Shown piece after piece: positions 41,798-52,168 of a stretch of 64,000 nt of DNA (position 1 is the first letter of the stretch; every line of letters begins with the position of its first letter). The stretch is from positions 1 through 64,000 of the forward strand of contig NZ_NKUG01000051.1 of NCBI RefSeq assembly GCF_014845095.1. Reading direction: 5' to 3'. A program made the translations under genes and the position numbers. Origin of the DNA: Methylobacterium bullatum (GTDB lineage Bacteria; Pseudomonadota; Alphaproteobacteria; Rhizobiales; Beijerinckiaceae). The notes beneath the pieces were generated by a model that did no database searches, was not told where the DNA came from, and worked only from the letters and a program-made list of their open reading frames with translations.

Positions 41798-43501
41798 TCA
41801 GGGGCGCGGCGACGCGTCGCGCAGGGCCCGGCGCAGCACCTTGCCGACATTGGTCTTCGGGAGCGCGTCGTGGAAGACCACGCGCCTCGGCACCTTGTAG
41901 CCGGTGAGCTGCTGGCGCGCGTAGGTCCGCAGCGCCTCGACGCCGACGCTGCTGTCCTTGAGCACCACATGCGCGACGACCATTTCGCCGGTCTCCTCGC
42001 ATGGCGTGCCGATAACGGCGCATTCGAGCACGCCGGGATGGCCGACGAGGATCTCCTCCACCTCGTTCGGATAGACGTTGAAGCCCGAGACCAGGATCAT
42101 GTCCTTCATCCGGTCGACGATACGCACCTGCCCGTCCGCCTGGAGGATTGCCACGTCGCCGGTGCGGAAATAGCCGTCACCGGTCGTCGCCCGCGCGGTC
42201 TCGTCCGGCCGCTTCCAGTAGCCCGCCATGACCTGCGGGCCGCGCACGCAGAGCTCGCCGGGCTCGCCCGGTAGGACGTCCCTGCCCTCGGCATCGCGGA
42301 TCGCCACATCGGTGGAGGGAACCGGGAAGCCGATCGTGCCGGTCCAATCCGCCCGAGGGTCGTTCACGCAGACCACGGGCGAGGTTTCGGAAAGCCCGTA
42401 GCCCTCGACGATGGACTTGCCCGTGATCGCCTTCCACCTGGCCGCCACGGGAGCCTGCACGGCCATGCCGCCGGCGATGACGAAATGAATCCTGGAGAAA
42501 TCCACCTCCGCGATCTTCGGATGGTTGTTGAGCAGGTTGAACAGCGTGTTCACCCCGGAGAAATGGGTGAAGCGGTTGCCCTTCAGGGTCTTCACGAACC
42601 CGTCCACGTCGCGGGGATTGGGAATGAGCAGGCAGCATCCGCCGATGCTCATGAACAGGAAGAAGCATCCGGTGAGGGCGAAGATGTGATAGAGCGGCAG
42701 GGCCGTGACCATCACCCGGTCGACCCCGTCGGTTTCCGACACGCAGAACCAGACCCGGCACTGAGCCACGTTGGCGACGACGTTGGCATGGGTCAGCATG
42801 GCGGCCTTGGCGGCGCCCGTCGTCCCCCCCGTATATTGCAGGAACGCGAGGTCCTGCGGCCCGACCGACACCGACGCTTTCGGCAGGCTTCGGCCGCGGC
42901 GCAGGACCGTCTCGAAGCGCAGCGTCTTGCCCTCGGGCAGACGATAGGGAGGCACCGCCTTCTTGATGTGGCGCGAGACGAGATCGACGATCCGCCCCTT
43001 GAGGCCGAGCCCGTCGCCCGGTCCGGCGACGACGATGCGGCCGAGATCGATATCGGCGCCCGCGCTGGCGACGGTATGGGCGAAATTCTCGAGGACGAAG
43101 AGCGCCCGAGCCCCCGAATCGTTGATCTGAACCGTCAGTTCGCGCGGGGTGTAGAGCGGGTTGACGTTGACCACGACGCAGCCGGCCAGGAGGATCCCGT
43201 AGATCGCCGCCGGATAGGCCGGCACGTTCGGCATCATCACGGCGATCCGGTCGCCCTTGCCGAACCCTTCGGCCACCAGCCAGGCCGCGATCGCGTCGGC
43301 GGAGGCGCCGAGTTCGGCATAGGTGATGGACTTGCCGAAACAGCGGATCGCCGGGCGGGCGGCACATTCCGTCGTGCTGAGGCGCAGGATGTCCACGAGG
43401 GTGCGCTGGCTGGCGACGTCGATCTCGGCGGGTATGCCGGGCGGATACATGGAGAGCCATGGGCGCACGGAAACCGGCCCGGGGGCCGTGCCTTGGATCA
43501 T
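41798..43501 (-). CDS. Long-chain acyl-CoA ligase (AMP-forming)
   Basis: A 567-residue member of the AMP-binding (ANL) family. The P-loop-like motif YTGGTTGAAKAAMLTH, the A5 segment GYGLSETSPVVCVN, and VSGFNVYPNEVEE are all clear, with the final catalytic Lys near LPKTNVGKVLRRAL. It activates fatty acids as acyl-AMP then acyl-CoA, in FadD style; chain length cannot be told. It is upstream of msrP with 141 bases between and has its own promoter, probably in 43502-43605. Confidence 0.88.
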   Translation of the reverse strand: MIQGTAPGPVSVRPWLSMYPPGIPAEIDVASQRTLVDILRLSTTECAARPAIRCFGKSITYAELGASADAIAAWLVAEGFGKGDRIAVMMPNVPAYPAAIYGILLAGCVVVNVNPLYTPRELTVQINDSGARALFVLENFAHTVASAGADIDLGRIVVAGPGDGLGLKGRIVDLVSRHIKKAVPPYRLPEGKTLRFETVLRRGRSLPKASVSVGPQDLAFLQYTGGTTGAAKAAMLTHANVVANVAQCRVWFCVSETDGVDRVMVTALPLYHIFALTGCFFLFMSIGGCCLLIPNPRDVDGFVKTLKGNRFTHFSGVNTLFNLLNNHPKIAEVDFSRIHFVIAGGMAVQAPVAARWKAITGKSIVEGYGLSETSPVVCVNDPRADWTGTIGFPVPSTDVAIRDAEGRDVLPGEPGELCVRGPQVMAGYWKRPDETARATTGDGYFRTGDVAILQADGQVRIVDRMKDMILVSGFNVYPNEVEEILVGHPGVLECAVIGTPCEETGEMVVAHVVLKDSSVGVEALRTYARQQLTGYKVPRRVVFHDALPKTNVGKVLRRALRDASPRP

Positions 43502-43605
43502 CTCGATCCTCCCTCTGATGTGCGCGGCAGATTGTTATCCGCGCAGCGGCTTGGTGCCGCGTTCGTTCATATGTAAACTATCTTTTCGGCGACTCTGTCA
43601 CCGGA

Positions 43606-44382
43606 TCAATCCGCAACGGAGAGTGTATCGGGTTTCTTCCGACGCGATCTGTCACGAAGCGCCAGCCAGACCAGTATGGCATGAGGCAGAAACGCGGCGA
43701 GAACCAGAGACATCCCCATCCCTGCCTCGCCGGCCGACATTGCGCGGCGGGGCCATGGCCCGAAACCGGCCGGATGGGCCTGCCCGATCACCGCGAAGGC
43801 GAACCACAGGGCGAGAAAGCCCGTTCCGCAGCGGAAGAGACCGATCGCGAGGCGGCGGCCCCATGACGGGGCGGACGCACCACCGCCGATCAGAATCCGG
43901 CTCACGGCCAAGGCCGACCCGAAGACGAAAGCCGATGCCGCGGCGCCGATGGCAAAGGCGGCATTCATGGGCTGGTAGGTGAGGAAGGTCATGCCGCCGG
44001 TGGCGAAGCCCGCCCGGAGAACGAGACCGCCGAAGGTCGGATAGAGGCCGAGGGCGAGGAGCAGCGCGGCCCCCGCCAAGGCCCCGGCGATGCGCCTGGG
44101 CAGGGACGCCGTGCCCGTCGCCGCCATCGCGACGATCCGCGCGAGAGCGTAGATCAGCGCGAAGGTGAAGAGCGGGTATTGCAGCAGGAAGAACCCGTAG
44201 AAGCGCGCCGCCAGATCGGGCGGAAGCGCCGAGGCCTGGCTCAGGCCGGCGAGGGCTGAAGCGCAGACCGCGAGCACCGCAGCGATGACCGGAAGTGCCG
44301 CAGCCATGACAGACAGTGCCGCGGCTGCGGGAGGAGAGGCGGCGGCCGGGACAAGCACCGCGGACGCGCCGCCGGATGCCAT
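43606..44382 (-). CDS. Multi-pass membrane protein of unknown function
   Basis: A 258-residue protein from ATG 44382, which overlaps the pepA stop by one base (TGATG), so the two are coupled. It has about six or seven hydrophobic helices, including AALSVMAAALPVIAAVLAVC, GFFLLQYPLFTFALIYALAR and LFRCGTGFLALWFAFAVIG. The end is basic (LRDRSRRKKPDTLSVAD). I recognise no catalytic motif. It lies just downstream of pepA and upstream of the acyl-CoA ligase on the minus strand. Confidence 0.75.
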   Translation of the reverse strand: MASGGASAVLVPAAASPPAAAALSVMAAALPVIAAVLAVCASALAGLSQASALPPDLAARFYGFFLLQYPLFTFALIYALARIVAMAATGTASLPRRIAGALAGAALLLALGLYPTFGGLVLRAGFATGGMTFLTYQPMNAAFAIGAAASAFVFGSALAVSRILIGGGASAPSWGRRLAIGLFRCGTGFLALWFAFAVIGQAHPAGFGPWPRRAMSAGEAGMGMSLVLAAFLPHAILVWLALRDRSRRKKPDTLSVAD

Positions 44383-45878
44383 CACGCCTCGTAATTGTCG
44401 CGCACGAGCCGGTCGAGGAGACGCACGCCCCAGCCGGCGCCCCAGCTCCGGTTGATCTCGCTGGGGCTCGACGACATCGCGACGCCGGCGATGTCGAGAT
44501 GCGCCCACGGCACGTCGTTGACGTAGCGCTTGATGAAGGACGCGGCGGTGGCCGCGCCGCCATGGCGCCCGCCGGTGTTCTTCATGTCGGCGAATTTCGA
44601 GTCGATGGCCTTGTCGTAGGCCGGGATCAGCGGCATCCGCCACACCGCCTCGCCGGTGGCCTCGCTGGCGGCGGCGATCTTGGCGGCGAGCGCATCGTCG
44701 TTGGAGAACATGCCGGCGATGTCCTGGCCGAGGGCGACGATGATCGCCCCGGTGAGGGTCGCCAGATCGATCATGAATTTCGGCTTATAGGCACTCTGCA
44801 CATGCCAGATCACGTCGGCGAGGACGAGGCGCCCCTCGGCGTCGGTGTTGATGATCTCGATGGTCTGGCCGGACATGGAGGTGACGATGTCGGCCGGGCG
44901 CATGGCGTTGCCGTCCGGCATGTTCTCGACGATGCCGATGGCGCCGATGGCGTTGACCTTCGCCTTGCGCGAGGCAAGCGCGAACATCGTGCCCACGACG
45001 CAGGCGGCGCCGCCCATATCGCCCTTCATGTCTTCCATGCCGCCGGCGGACTTGATCGAGATGCCGCCGGAATCGAAGCAGACGCCCTTGCCGATGAAGG
45101 CGATCGGCGCTTCCGAGGCATCGTCGCCGCCGTTCCAGCGCATGACGACCACGCGGGCCTCACGCGTCGAGCCCTGCGCGACGGCGAGGAGCGCTCCCAT
45201 GCCGAGGGCCTCGAGCTTGCCGGGACCGAGAACCTCGACCTCGACGCCGAGCTTGGTCAGTTCCTCGGCGCGCCGCGCGAATTCCTCGGGATAGAGAACG
45301 TTCGGCGGCTCGTTGATGAGTTCACGCGCCAGGAGGACGCCGCCGGCCACGGCCTCCGAGACCTTGGAAGCCGCCTCCGCCGCCGAGGGATCGGCGACCA
45401 TGAGGGTGAGCGCGGTGACGCGGGCTTCCTCGCCCTCCGGCTTCTTCTTCGTCTTGTAGCGGTCGAAGCTGTAGACGCGCAGACGCGCGCCGAGGGCGAA
45501 ATCGGCGGCGTTCGCGGGGCTCACCGAGGAGCCGGGCCAATCGAGGGCGACATGGGCCTGGCGGCCGCTCACCTTGCTGGCCGCATAGCCGCCCAGAGCC
45601 GGCCAATCGATCTTGGCGCGGTCCTTCTCCGAACCGAGGCCGATGACGAGGAGCCGGTCGGCATCGATCCCGGCGGGGGCCGGGAGTGCCAGGGACGTCA
45701 GCGACTTGCCCTTGAACCGCTCGCTCGCGGCGGCGCGCGCCAGCAGGTCGGCCGCGCCGCGGCCAAGGGCCTGCGCGACCGTGGGCGAAAGGGCCAGATC
45801 ATCTCCGACGAAGAGAACGATGTCGCCGTGGCCGACCGGGCCGAGCGGCCCGAATGCGATCGTGATACCGTCCGCCAT
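44382..45878 (-). CDS. pepA: Leucyl aminopeptidase (M17)
   Basis: A 498-residue cytosolic M17 aminopeptidase, usual size. The family signature [12 protein letters not shown] is intact, with metal ligands Lys/Asp in [17 protein letters not shown], Asp in [11 protein letters not shown] and Asp/Glu in the signature. The catalytic Arg lies in NTDAEGRL. The N-terminal domain is macro-like. It cuts N-terminal residues, and in some bacteria also binds DNA. ATG at 45878 begins [10 protein letters not shown]. It overlaps the start of the membrane-protein gene downstream. Confidence 0.95.
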   Translation of the reverse strand: MADGITIAFGPLGPVGHGDIVLFVGDDLALSPTVAQALGRGAADLLARAAASERFKGKSLTSLALPAPAGIDADRLLVIGLGSEKDRAKIDWPALGGYAASKVSGRQAHVALDWPGSSVSPANAADFALGARLRVYSFDRYKTKKKPEGEEARVTALTLMVADPSAAEAASKVSEAVAGGVLLARELINEPPNVLYPEEFARRAEELTKLGVEVEVLGPGKLEALGMGALLAVAQGSTREARVVVMRWNGGDDASEAPIAFIGKGVCFDSGGISIKSAGGMEDMKGDMGGAACVVGTMFALASRKAKVNAIGAIGIVENMPDGNAMRPADIVTSMSGQTIEIINTDAEGRLVLADVIWHVQSAYKPKFMIDLATLTGAIIVALGQDIAGMFSNDDALAAKIAAASEATGEAVWRMPLIPAYDKAIDSKFADMKNTGGRHGGAATAASFIKRYVNDVPWAHLDIAGVAMSSSPSEINRSWGAGWGVRLLDRLVRDNYEA

Positions 45879-46067
45879 AAGTCACGCTTTCCGAAGGTCT
45901 GAATTGGTCCGTGCGGCCCGACACACGGCGCCGCGACGCTCCCTGTGTACCCGTTGATGCGAAGAACGCAACGCGATCCGGCCGCCGCGAAAGCGCCTGA
46001 TTTGAAGCGCCCCAAGGCGATCGACATCGGTGGACGGGTGCGATGCCGGGGGGCATGAGGAAGGCCC

Positions 46068-46083
46068 GTGGGACGCGTCCCAC
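46068..46083. promoter_or_regulatory. 16-bp perfect palindrome upstream of lptF
   Basis: GTGGGACGCGTCCCAC is self-complementary over all 16 bases and lies 33 bases before the lptF ATG. It could be an operator for a dimeric regulator, or chance in GC-rich DNA. No second copy was noticed in the window. Confidence 0.35.
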
Positions 46084-46116
46084 GCAAGCCGCGCGTAAGG
46101 CCCGCCACGAGATCCG

Positions 46117-47286
46117 ATGACGCAGATCGAGCGCTACATATTCAGGATCGCGGCCGGGGCCTTCCTCGCTTGCCTGATCGGCCTCACGGGCACGATCTGG
46201 GTGACGCAGGCCCTGCGCGAACTCGACCTGATCACGGCCAAGGGCCAGACCCTCATCGTCTTCTTCCTGATCACCGGATTATCGGTGCCGACGCTGATCA
46301 CCGTGATCGCGCCCGTGGCCCTGTTCATCGCCGTGGTCTACGCCCTGAACCGGCTGAACGGCGATTCCGAGCTCATCGTCATGTCGGCGGCCGGCATGCA
46401 GCCGCGGCGCATCCTTCGCCCGTTCCTCACCCTGGGGCTCATCGTGAGCGCCGGCGTCGCCTTCCTCACCATCCAGGTGATGCCGTCCTCGTTCCAGGAA
46501 CTGCGCGACGTGCTGACCCGCGTGCGCGGCGACTTCATCGCGAACGTGGTGAAGGAGGGCCAGTTCACCGAGCTCGACAGCGGCATCACCTTCCATTTCC
46601 GCGAGCGCGGCCCGGGCGGAACGCTGCAGGGCATCTTCATCCAGGACAAGCGCGAGGCCGGAAAGACGGTGGTCTATCTCGCCGAGCAGGGTCAGGCTGT
46701 GGATTACGAGGGCCAGAGCTACCTCGCCCTCGAGAAGGGCAGCATCCACCGGCAGCAGAAGGATTCTCGGGATTCCTCGATCATTACCTTCGAGCGCTAC
46801 ACGGTGGACCTCGCGGCCTTCACCCCCCCGGACGGCGAGACCGTCTACAAGCCGCGCGAACGGTCGACGGCGCAGCTTCTCTTCCCCGATACGACCGAGA
46901 CCTATTACCAGTCGCAGAAGGGCCGCTTCCGCGCGGAAGTGCACGACCGGCTCTCGGCCTGGCTCTACCCGCTCGCCCTGACCCTCATCGCTTTCGCGGC
47001 ACTCGGCGACCCGCGCACCACGCGCCAGGGGCGCGGCCTCGCCATGGCGGGCGCCGTCGTCGCCGTCATCGTCCTGCGCATCGCGGGCTTCGCGGCCAGC
47101 AGCGCGGCGGTGCGAAGCCAGGGCGCCGTCGTCGCGATCTACGCCGCCCCCGCCCTGGCGCTGGCGATTTCCTGCCTGATCGTCTTCAACGGTGCCGCGG
47201 TGCGGGACTGGAACGCGCGCGTCTCCAGGACCCTCTCGAATCTCGGCCGCGCCGTGATGCGTCGACCGCGCCTCGGCGACGGGTGA
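46117..47286 (+). CDS. lptF: LPS export ABC transporter permease LptF
   Basis: A 389-residue inner-membrane permease of the YjgP/YjgQ family. N-terminal helices start YIFRIAAGAFLACLIGLTG, a periplasmic beta-jellyroll domain follows (about 130-260, with GITFHFRERGPGGTLQG), then helices resume (WLYPLALTLIAFAALGD). With LptG and LptB it extracts LPS from the inner membrane. It precedes lptG by 10 bases and starts an lptF-lptG-lptD-pdxA-rsmA run. No strong ribosome-binding site is visible before its ATG. Confidence 0.93.
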   Translation: MTQIERYIFRIAAGAFLACLIGLTGTIWVTQALRELDLITAKGQTLIVFFLITGLSVPTLITVIAPVALFIAVVYALNRLNGDSELIVMSAAGMQPRRILRPFLTLGLIVSAGVAFLTIQVMPSSFQELRDVLTRVRGDFIANVVKEGQFTELDSGITFHFRERGPGGTLQGIFIQDKREAGKTVVYLAEQGQAVDYEGQSYLALEKGSIHRQQKDSRDSSIITFERYTVDLAAFTPPDGETVYKPRERSTAQLLFPDTTETYYQSQKGRFRAEVHDRLSAWLYPLALTLIAFAALGDPRTTRQGRGLAMAGAVVAVIVLRIAGFAASSAAVRSQGAVVAIYAAPALALAISCLIVFNGAAVRDWNARVSRTLSNLGRAVMRRPRLGDG

Positions 47287-47296
47287 GGCTGCCGCC

Positions 47297-48385
47297 ATGA
47301 TGATCGGCTTCACCCTCGGACGCTACTTCGCCCTGCGCTTCCTGCGCACGGTGCTCGGCGTGTTCATCACCGTCTTCGCCTTGGTCTACACGCTGGATTT
47401 CGTCGAATTGCTGCGCCGGGCGGGCGACACGGAGGGCGCGTCCACAAGTTTGATGGCGCAGCTCTCGCTCTATCGCACCCCGGCGGTGGCCGAGGGCGTG
47501 CTGCCCTTCGCGATCCTGTTCGGCTCCATGGCGGCGCTGCTCCAGCTGTCGCGCAAGCTCGAACTCGTGGTGGCGCGGGCCGCGGGCATCTCGGCCTGGC
47601 AGTTCCTCCAGCCCGGCATCCTGGTGGCGCTGGCCATCGGCGCCTTCACGGTGGGGATCTACAATCCGGTCTCCGCCGCGATGAAGCAGCGATCCACCGA
47701 AATCGAGGCGAGGATCTTCGCGAAATCCACGAAGGCGAATTCCGGCAAGGACCTGTGGATTCGCCAGAACAGCCTCGACGGCCAGGCGATCCTGCGTGCC
47801 GGGACGGCGATCGAGGGCACGACCACCCTGGCCGGCGTGTCGGTCTATACGTTCGACGAGGCCGGGGTCTTCGTGTCGCAGATCGAGGCCGCGCGCGCGA
47901 CGCTGCATGACGGATACTGGACCCTCCAGGACGCGCGGCTCCTCACCAAGGGCCAGCCTCCCGAGAGTTACGACACCTACATTCTCGCCTCGAACCTCGA
48001 CGCCGGACAGGTGAAGCAGCGCTTCACCCCCCCGGAATCTGTGCCTTTCTGGCAACTGAACGAGACCATCGCACGCACGGAGAGGGCGGGGTTGGATGCG
48101 ACGCGCTACCGACTCCAGTATGATGTCCTCATGGCGAGGCCCGTTCTCTTCGTTGCCATGGTGCTCGTGGCAGCCAGCGTTTCCTTAAGGTTCTTCCGCT
48201 TTGGTGGAGTGGGCAAGCTTGTGCTTGGCGGTGTGGCGGCGGGGTTCTTCCTCTACGTCGCGCGGCAGGTCATGGAAGGCCTCGGCGCATCAGGCATCGT
48301 GTCGCCCCCGGTGGCGGCATGGTTCCCGGCCGTGGTAGGGAGTCTTCTCGGTACGCTCACGCTTCTCTATCAGGAGGACGGCTGA
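47297..48385 (+). CDS. lptG: LPS export ABC transporter permease LptG
   Basis: A 362-residue partner of LptF. N-terminal helix FALRFLRTVLGVFITVFALVYT is followed by the coupling segment LQLSRKLELVVARAAGISAWQF, the periplasmic domain, and C-terminal helices (LFVAMVLVAASVSLRFFRFGG). It lies 10 bases after lptF and overlaps the lptD start (TGATG), so translation is coupled to lptD. Confidence 0.94.
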   Translation: MMIGFTLGRYFALRFLRTVLGVFITVFALVYTLDFVELLRRAGDTEGASTSLMAQLSLYRTPAVAEGVLPFAILFGSMAALLQLSRKLELVVARAAGISAWQFLQPGILVALAIGAFTVGIYNPVSAAMKQRSTEIEARIFAKSTKANSGKDLWIRQNSLDGQAILRAGTAIEGTTTLAGVSVYTFDEAGVFVSQIEAARATLHDGYWTLQDARLLTKGQPPESYDTYILASNLDAGQVKQRFTPPESVPFWQLNETIARTERAGLDATRYRLQYDVLMARPVLFVAMVLVAASVSLRFFRFGGVGKLVLGGVAAGFFLYVARQVMEGLGASGIVSPPVAAWFPAVVGSLLGTLTLLYQEDG

Positions 48386-51099
48386 TGCCGTTGTCGGTGA
48401 CGGGACGCGAAACGAGGCCGAGGCAGAGGTTGGGACACGGGTTGCGTACAGTCTCCGACATCGCGAAGCTCGCCGGGTTGCTGGCGTTCGTCTCCGGCGC
48501 CGCGCTCACGCTCGGCTCCGATGGTGCGAGCGCGCAGGCTGCCGGCCAGAGTGACAGGGGCCAGGCCCGCAAGGCTGCGGCGCCCAAATCCGCTGTGGCA
48601 CCCAAGGCCGCCGCGCAGCCCGCTCCTGCCCCCACGGGCAAGCCGGCCGAGCGGCTCCTCGTCGAGGCCGCCGAGCTGATCTACGACAACGACAACAACA
48701 CCGTCACGGCGCGCGGCAATGCCGAGCTGCATTACGGCCCGCGCACCCTGCAGGCCGACCGCGTGCGTTATGACAGGGCCAGCAGCCGCGTCTTCGCCGA
48801 GGGCAACGTCCGTCTCACCGACGAGACCGGCGCCGTCGTGACCGGCGACACGATGGAACTGACGGACGATTTCCGGAACGGGTTCGTCGACGCCCTGCGC
48901 ATCCAGCAGACCGTGGAAATGCGGGGCCAGCCGGTCCGCACGCGCTTCTCCGCGCCGCGCGGCGAGCGGGTGGACGGCGAACAGACGACCTTCGAATCCG
49001 GCACCTACACCGCCTGCGAGCCGTGCAAGAACAATCCGGAGACGCCGCCCCTGTGGCAGGTGCGCGCCGCCAAGATCATCCACAACAACGAGACCCACAT
49101 CATCGGGTTCGAGGAATCGACCCTCGAGATCGCCGGTATCCCCGTCGGTTACCTGCCCTATTTCGAGGCGCCGGACCCGACGGTGAAGCGCAAGACCGGC
49201 TTCCTCACGCCGCGCTTCATCACCTCCACCGCCCTCGGCAGTGGCATCTCGACGCCGTTCTTCATCAACGTCGCGCCGAATTTCGACATCACCCTGACGC
49301 CGTCCTTCCTGAGCGAGCAGGGTATCCTCGGCCAGGGTGAGCTGCGTCACCGGCTCGACACCGGAACTTACACCATCCGCGCCAGCGGCATCTTCCAAAC
49401 GACGCCCAGCGCCTTCCTTCCCGGGCCGCTCGGCGCGGGAGACCGCGACTTCCGTGGTTCGATCGAGACCACGGGCCAGTTCTACATCAACGACCGGTGG
49501 CGCACGGGCTGGGACGTGGTCGGCGTCACCGACAAGTGGTTCCTCGACAATTACCGCGTCCGCAATTCGAGCATCACCACGGATTACTTCCGTGAGGCGG
49601 TCTCGACGGCCTACCTGATCGGCCAGGGCGACCGCTCCTGGTTCGAGGCGCGCGCCTACTATTTCAAGGGTCTGTCGAGCTACGATTGGCAGAAGGAGCA
49701 GCCGGTCGTCGCGCCGGTGATCGATTACGACAAGCGCATCAACGGTCCGGGCTTCCTCGGCGGCGAAGTGCGTTTCGAGGCCAACATCACCCATCTCGAC
49801 CGTGAAGCCACGGATTTCCAGGCGATTCCGCGCACGGGCTCCTACTACTTCAATCCCACGGTCAACGGGACGACCTACTCGCTCTACGAGACCTGCACCA
49901 CCTTCACGCGCAGCACCTGCATCATCCGCGGCCTGTCGGGGAGCAACACCCGCGCATCCGCGCAGCTGTCATGGCGCCGGACCTTCATCGACGATGCCGG
50001 CCAGGTCTTCACCCCGTTCGCCTATCTGCGCACGGACGCCTTCTTCGTCGATCCGCGCAATTCCGGCTATCAGAACGCCCTCGCGCAGACGATCAGCACC
50101 ACGGATTCGGATTTCTCAGGGCGGGTGATGCCGGCGGTGGGTCTCGATTACCGCTATCCCTTCGTGAGCAATTTCGGCCCCCTCGGCGTCCACACCCTCG
50201 AACCCATCGCGCAGGTCGTGATCCGTCCGAGCGAAACGCATATCGGCCGCCTGCCCAACGAGGACGCGCAGAGCCTCGTCTTCGACGACACGTCGCTGTT
50301 CGAGTGGGACAAGTTCTCCGGCTACGACCGTGTCGAAGGCGGCGTCCGCACCAATCTCGGCGCGCAATACTCGGTGGTGACGCCGTCGGGCTGGTACGCG
50401 AACGTGATGTTCGGCGAATCCATCCAGGTCGCCGGGGTCAACTCGTTCCGTCGGGGCGATCTGGCCAATGTCGGCCTCGATTCCGGCCTGGAGCGCCGGG
50501 AATCCGATTATGTCGGACGCTTCCAGCTCTCGCCCAACCAGAACATCAGCTTCGTCACCCGTGCGCGGTTCGAGCAGCGGGACTTCACCGTCAACCGCCT
50601 GGAGACGGGCGTCATCGCGCGCCTCAACCCCTTCGCGCCCATCGACCTGTCGATGTTCTATTCCTACTACGCCGCCCAGCCCCTGCTCGGTTTCAACAAC
50701 CGCAGAGAGGGCCTGACCGCCTCGGCGACCTACCACATTACCCCGAACTGGTTCGTCACCGGCTCGGCCCTCGTCGATCTCACGCACTATCTCGACGTGC
50801 GCGATAATTTCGCCAACGCCTACACCTCCTATCTCGCCAATCCCGTGGGCGCGGCGCCGGTCTATACCAATCCCGGCCGCGCCAACCTCGCCGGATTGAG
50901 CATCGGCGGCGGTTATCAGGACGAGTGCACCACCTTCTCGCTCAACTACATCGTCTCTCCGACGGCCGCGGCCCTGGGCGTCACGGAGCGCAACCGCACC
51001 GTGCTGCTGCGCGTCGAGTTGAAGACCCTCGGCGAAGTCGACCTGCGGCAGAACGTCAACATCGCGAGCACGGCCGACGGCATCGCGGCGACCCGGTGA
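48385..51099 (+). CDS. lptD: LPS-assembly protein LptD
   Basis: Outer-membrane beta-barrel that inserts LPS into the outer leaflet. 904 residues from ATG 48385, with AGGAGG 10 bases upstream. A signal region (about 30-50) is followed by an Ala/Pro/Lys-rich linker, the jellyroll OstA domain (ELIYDNDNNTVTARGNAELHYG split over two strands), then the barrel. Cysteine pairs include CEPC near 215 and CTTF in the barrel part. It overlaps the lptG stop and ends 49 bases before pdxA; surA is not in between. Confidence 0.95.
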   Translation: MPLSVTGRETRPRQRLGHGLRTVSDIAKLAGLLAFVSGAALTLGSDGASAQAAGQSDRGQARKAAAPKSAVAPKAAAQPAPAPTGKPAERLLVEAAELIYDNDNNTVTARGNAELHYGPRTLQADRVRYDRASSRVFAEGNVRLTDETGAVVTGDTMELTDDFRNGFVDALRIQQTVEMRGQPVRTRFSAPRGERVDGEQTTFESGTYTACEPCKNNPETPPLWQVRAAKIIHNNETHIIGFEESTLEIAGIPVGYLPYFEAPDPTVKRKTGFLTPRFITSTALGSGISTPFFINVAPNFDITLTPSFLSEQGILGQGELRHRLDTGTYTIRASGIFQTTPSAFLPGPLGAGDRDFRGSIETTGQFYINDRWRTGWDVVGVTDKWFLDNYRVRNSSITTDYFREAVSTAYLIGQGDRSWFEARAYYFKGLSSYDWQKEQPVVAPVIDYDKRINGPGFLGGEVRFEANITHLDREATDFQAIPRTGSYYFNPTVNGTTYSLYETCTTFTRSTCIIRGLSGSNTRASAQLSWRRTFIDDAGQVFTPFAYLRTDAFFVDPRNSGYQNALAQTISTTDSDFSGRVMPAVGLDYRYPFVSNFGPLGVHTLEPIAQVVIRPSETHIGRLPNEDAQSLVFDDTSLFEWDKFSGYDRVEGGVRTNLGAQYSVVTPSGWYANVMFGESIQVAGVNSFRRGDLANVGLDSGLERRESDYVGRFQLSPNQNISFVTRARFEQRDFTVNRLETGVIARLNPFAPIDLSMFYSYYAAQPLLGFNNRREGLTASATYHITPNWFVTGSALVDLTHYLDVRDNFANAYTSYLANPVGAAPVYTNPGRANLAGLSIGGGYQDECTTFSLNYIVSPTAAALGVTERNRTVLLRVELKTLGEVDLRQNVNIASTADGIAATR

Positions 51100-51148
51100 G
51101 ATCGGGCGAGAACCCGGCCTCGCCTTCTTCCGGCGACGACAGCAGGCC

Positions 51149-52168
51149 ATGACGGTGCACAGACCCATTGCGCTCACGATGGGCGATCCCGCCGGTATCG
51201 GGCCGGAGATCGCCCTCATGGCCTGGCTGGCCCGGGACGAAGGGGCCGGGCTTCCGCCGTTCTTCCTCATCGGCGATCCCGATTTCATTGAGGCGCGGGC
51301 GAGCAGCCTCGGCTTTCAGGTGCCGGTGGCGGAGGTCGGACCCGATCTCGCGGTCGAGGTCTTTTCGCGCGCGCTCCCGGTCATGCCCCTGCCGAGCGGC
51401 ACGCGTGTCGGCGCCGTGGCGGGACGGCCGAGCGCGGCCGATGCCGGCGCGACCCTCGAATCGATCATGACGGCGGTCGGTCTGGTCCGGTCCGGCGAAG
51501 CGATCGCCCTCGTCACCAATCCGATCGCGAAATACGTCCTGACCAGCGTCGGCTTCGCCTATCCCGGCCATACCGAGTTCCTCGCGGCCCTGGCGGCGGA
51601 GCCCGGCAAGGCCGCGCCGCTCCCCGTGATGATGTTGTGGAGCGAGACGCTGGCGGTGGTTCCGGTGACGATCCACGTCGCCCTTCGCCGCGTGCCCGAT
51701 CTGTTGACGCAGGACCTCGTGGTCCGGACGGCACGCATCGTGGCGCGGGACCTGACGGAACGCTTCGGCATCCCCCATCCCCGCCTCGTCTTGTCGGGGC
51801 TGAACCCCCATGCGGGTGAGGCCGGCACGATGGGGACGGAAGACCGCGACGTTCTGGAACCCGCCGTGGCGCAGCTCCAGGACGAAGGGATCGACATCAG
51901 AGGCCCGCTTCCGGCGGATACGCTGTTCCATCCCCGCGCCCGGGCGGCCTACGACGTCGCGCTGACGCCGACCCACGACCAGGCCCTGATCCCGATCAAG
52001 ACCATCGCCTTCGACGATGGCGTCAACGTCACGCTGGGTCTGCCCTTCATCCGGACCTCGCCCGATCACGGCACCGCCTTCGACATCGCGGGCAAGGGCG
52101 TGGCGCGGCCGGACAGTCTGACGGGCGCCCTGCGGCTCGCCGCCAGACTCGCGGGGCAACAGGCATGA
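51149..52168 (+). CDS. pdxA: 4-hydroxythreonine-4-phosphate dehydrogenase
   Basis: A 339-residue NAD-dependent enzyme of vitamin B6 synthesis. Start [20 protein letters not shown] matches the family's conserved N-terminus. Metal-binding His residues lie in [19 protein letters not shown] and [10 protein letters not shown] (about positions 140, 210 and 270). The C-terminal [13 protein letters not shown] binds substrate. The stop overlaps the rsmA start (ATGA), the classical pdxA-rsmA arrangement. Confidence 0.96.
   Translation: MTVHRPIALTMGDPAGIGPEIALMAWLARDEGAGLPPFFLIGDPDFIEARASSLGFQVPVAEVGPDLAVEVFSRALPVMPLPSGTRVGAVAGRPSAADAGATLESIMTAVGLVRSGEAIALVTNPIAKYVLTSVGFAYPGHTEFLAALAAEPGKAAPLPVMMLWSETLAVVPVTIHVALRRVPDLLTQDLVVRTARIVARDLTERFGIPHPRLVLSGLNPHAGEAGTMGTEDRDVLEPAVAQLQDEGIDIRGPLPADTLFHPRARAAYDVALTPTHDQALIPIKTIAFDDGVNVTLGLPFIRTSPDHGTAFDIAGKGVARPDSLTGALRLAARLAGQQA

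Noticed and set aside
43606-44382. The multi-pass membrane protein as MsrQ, the haem partner of msrP
   Set aside because: It lacks the MsrQ sequence pattern, sits with pepA, and is separated from msrP by the acyl-CoA ligase gene.
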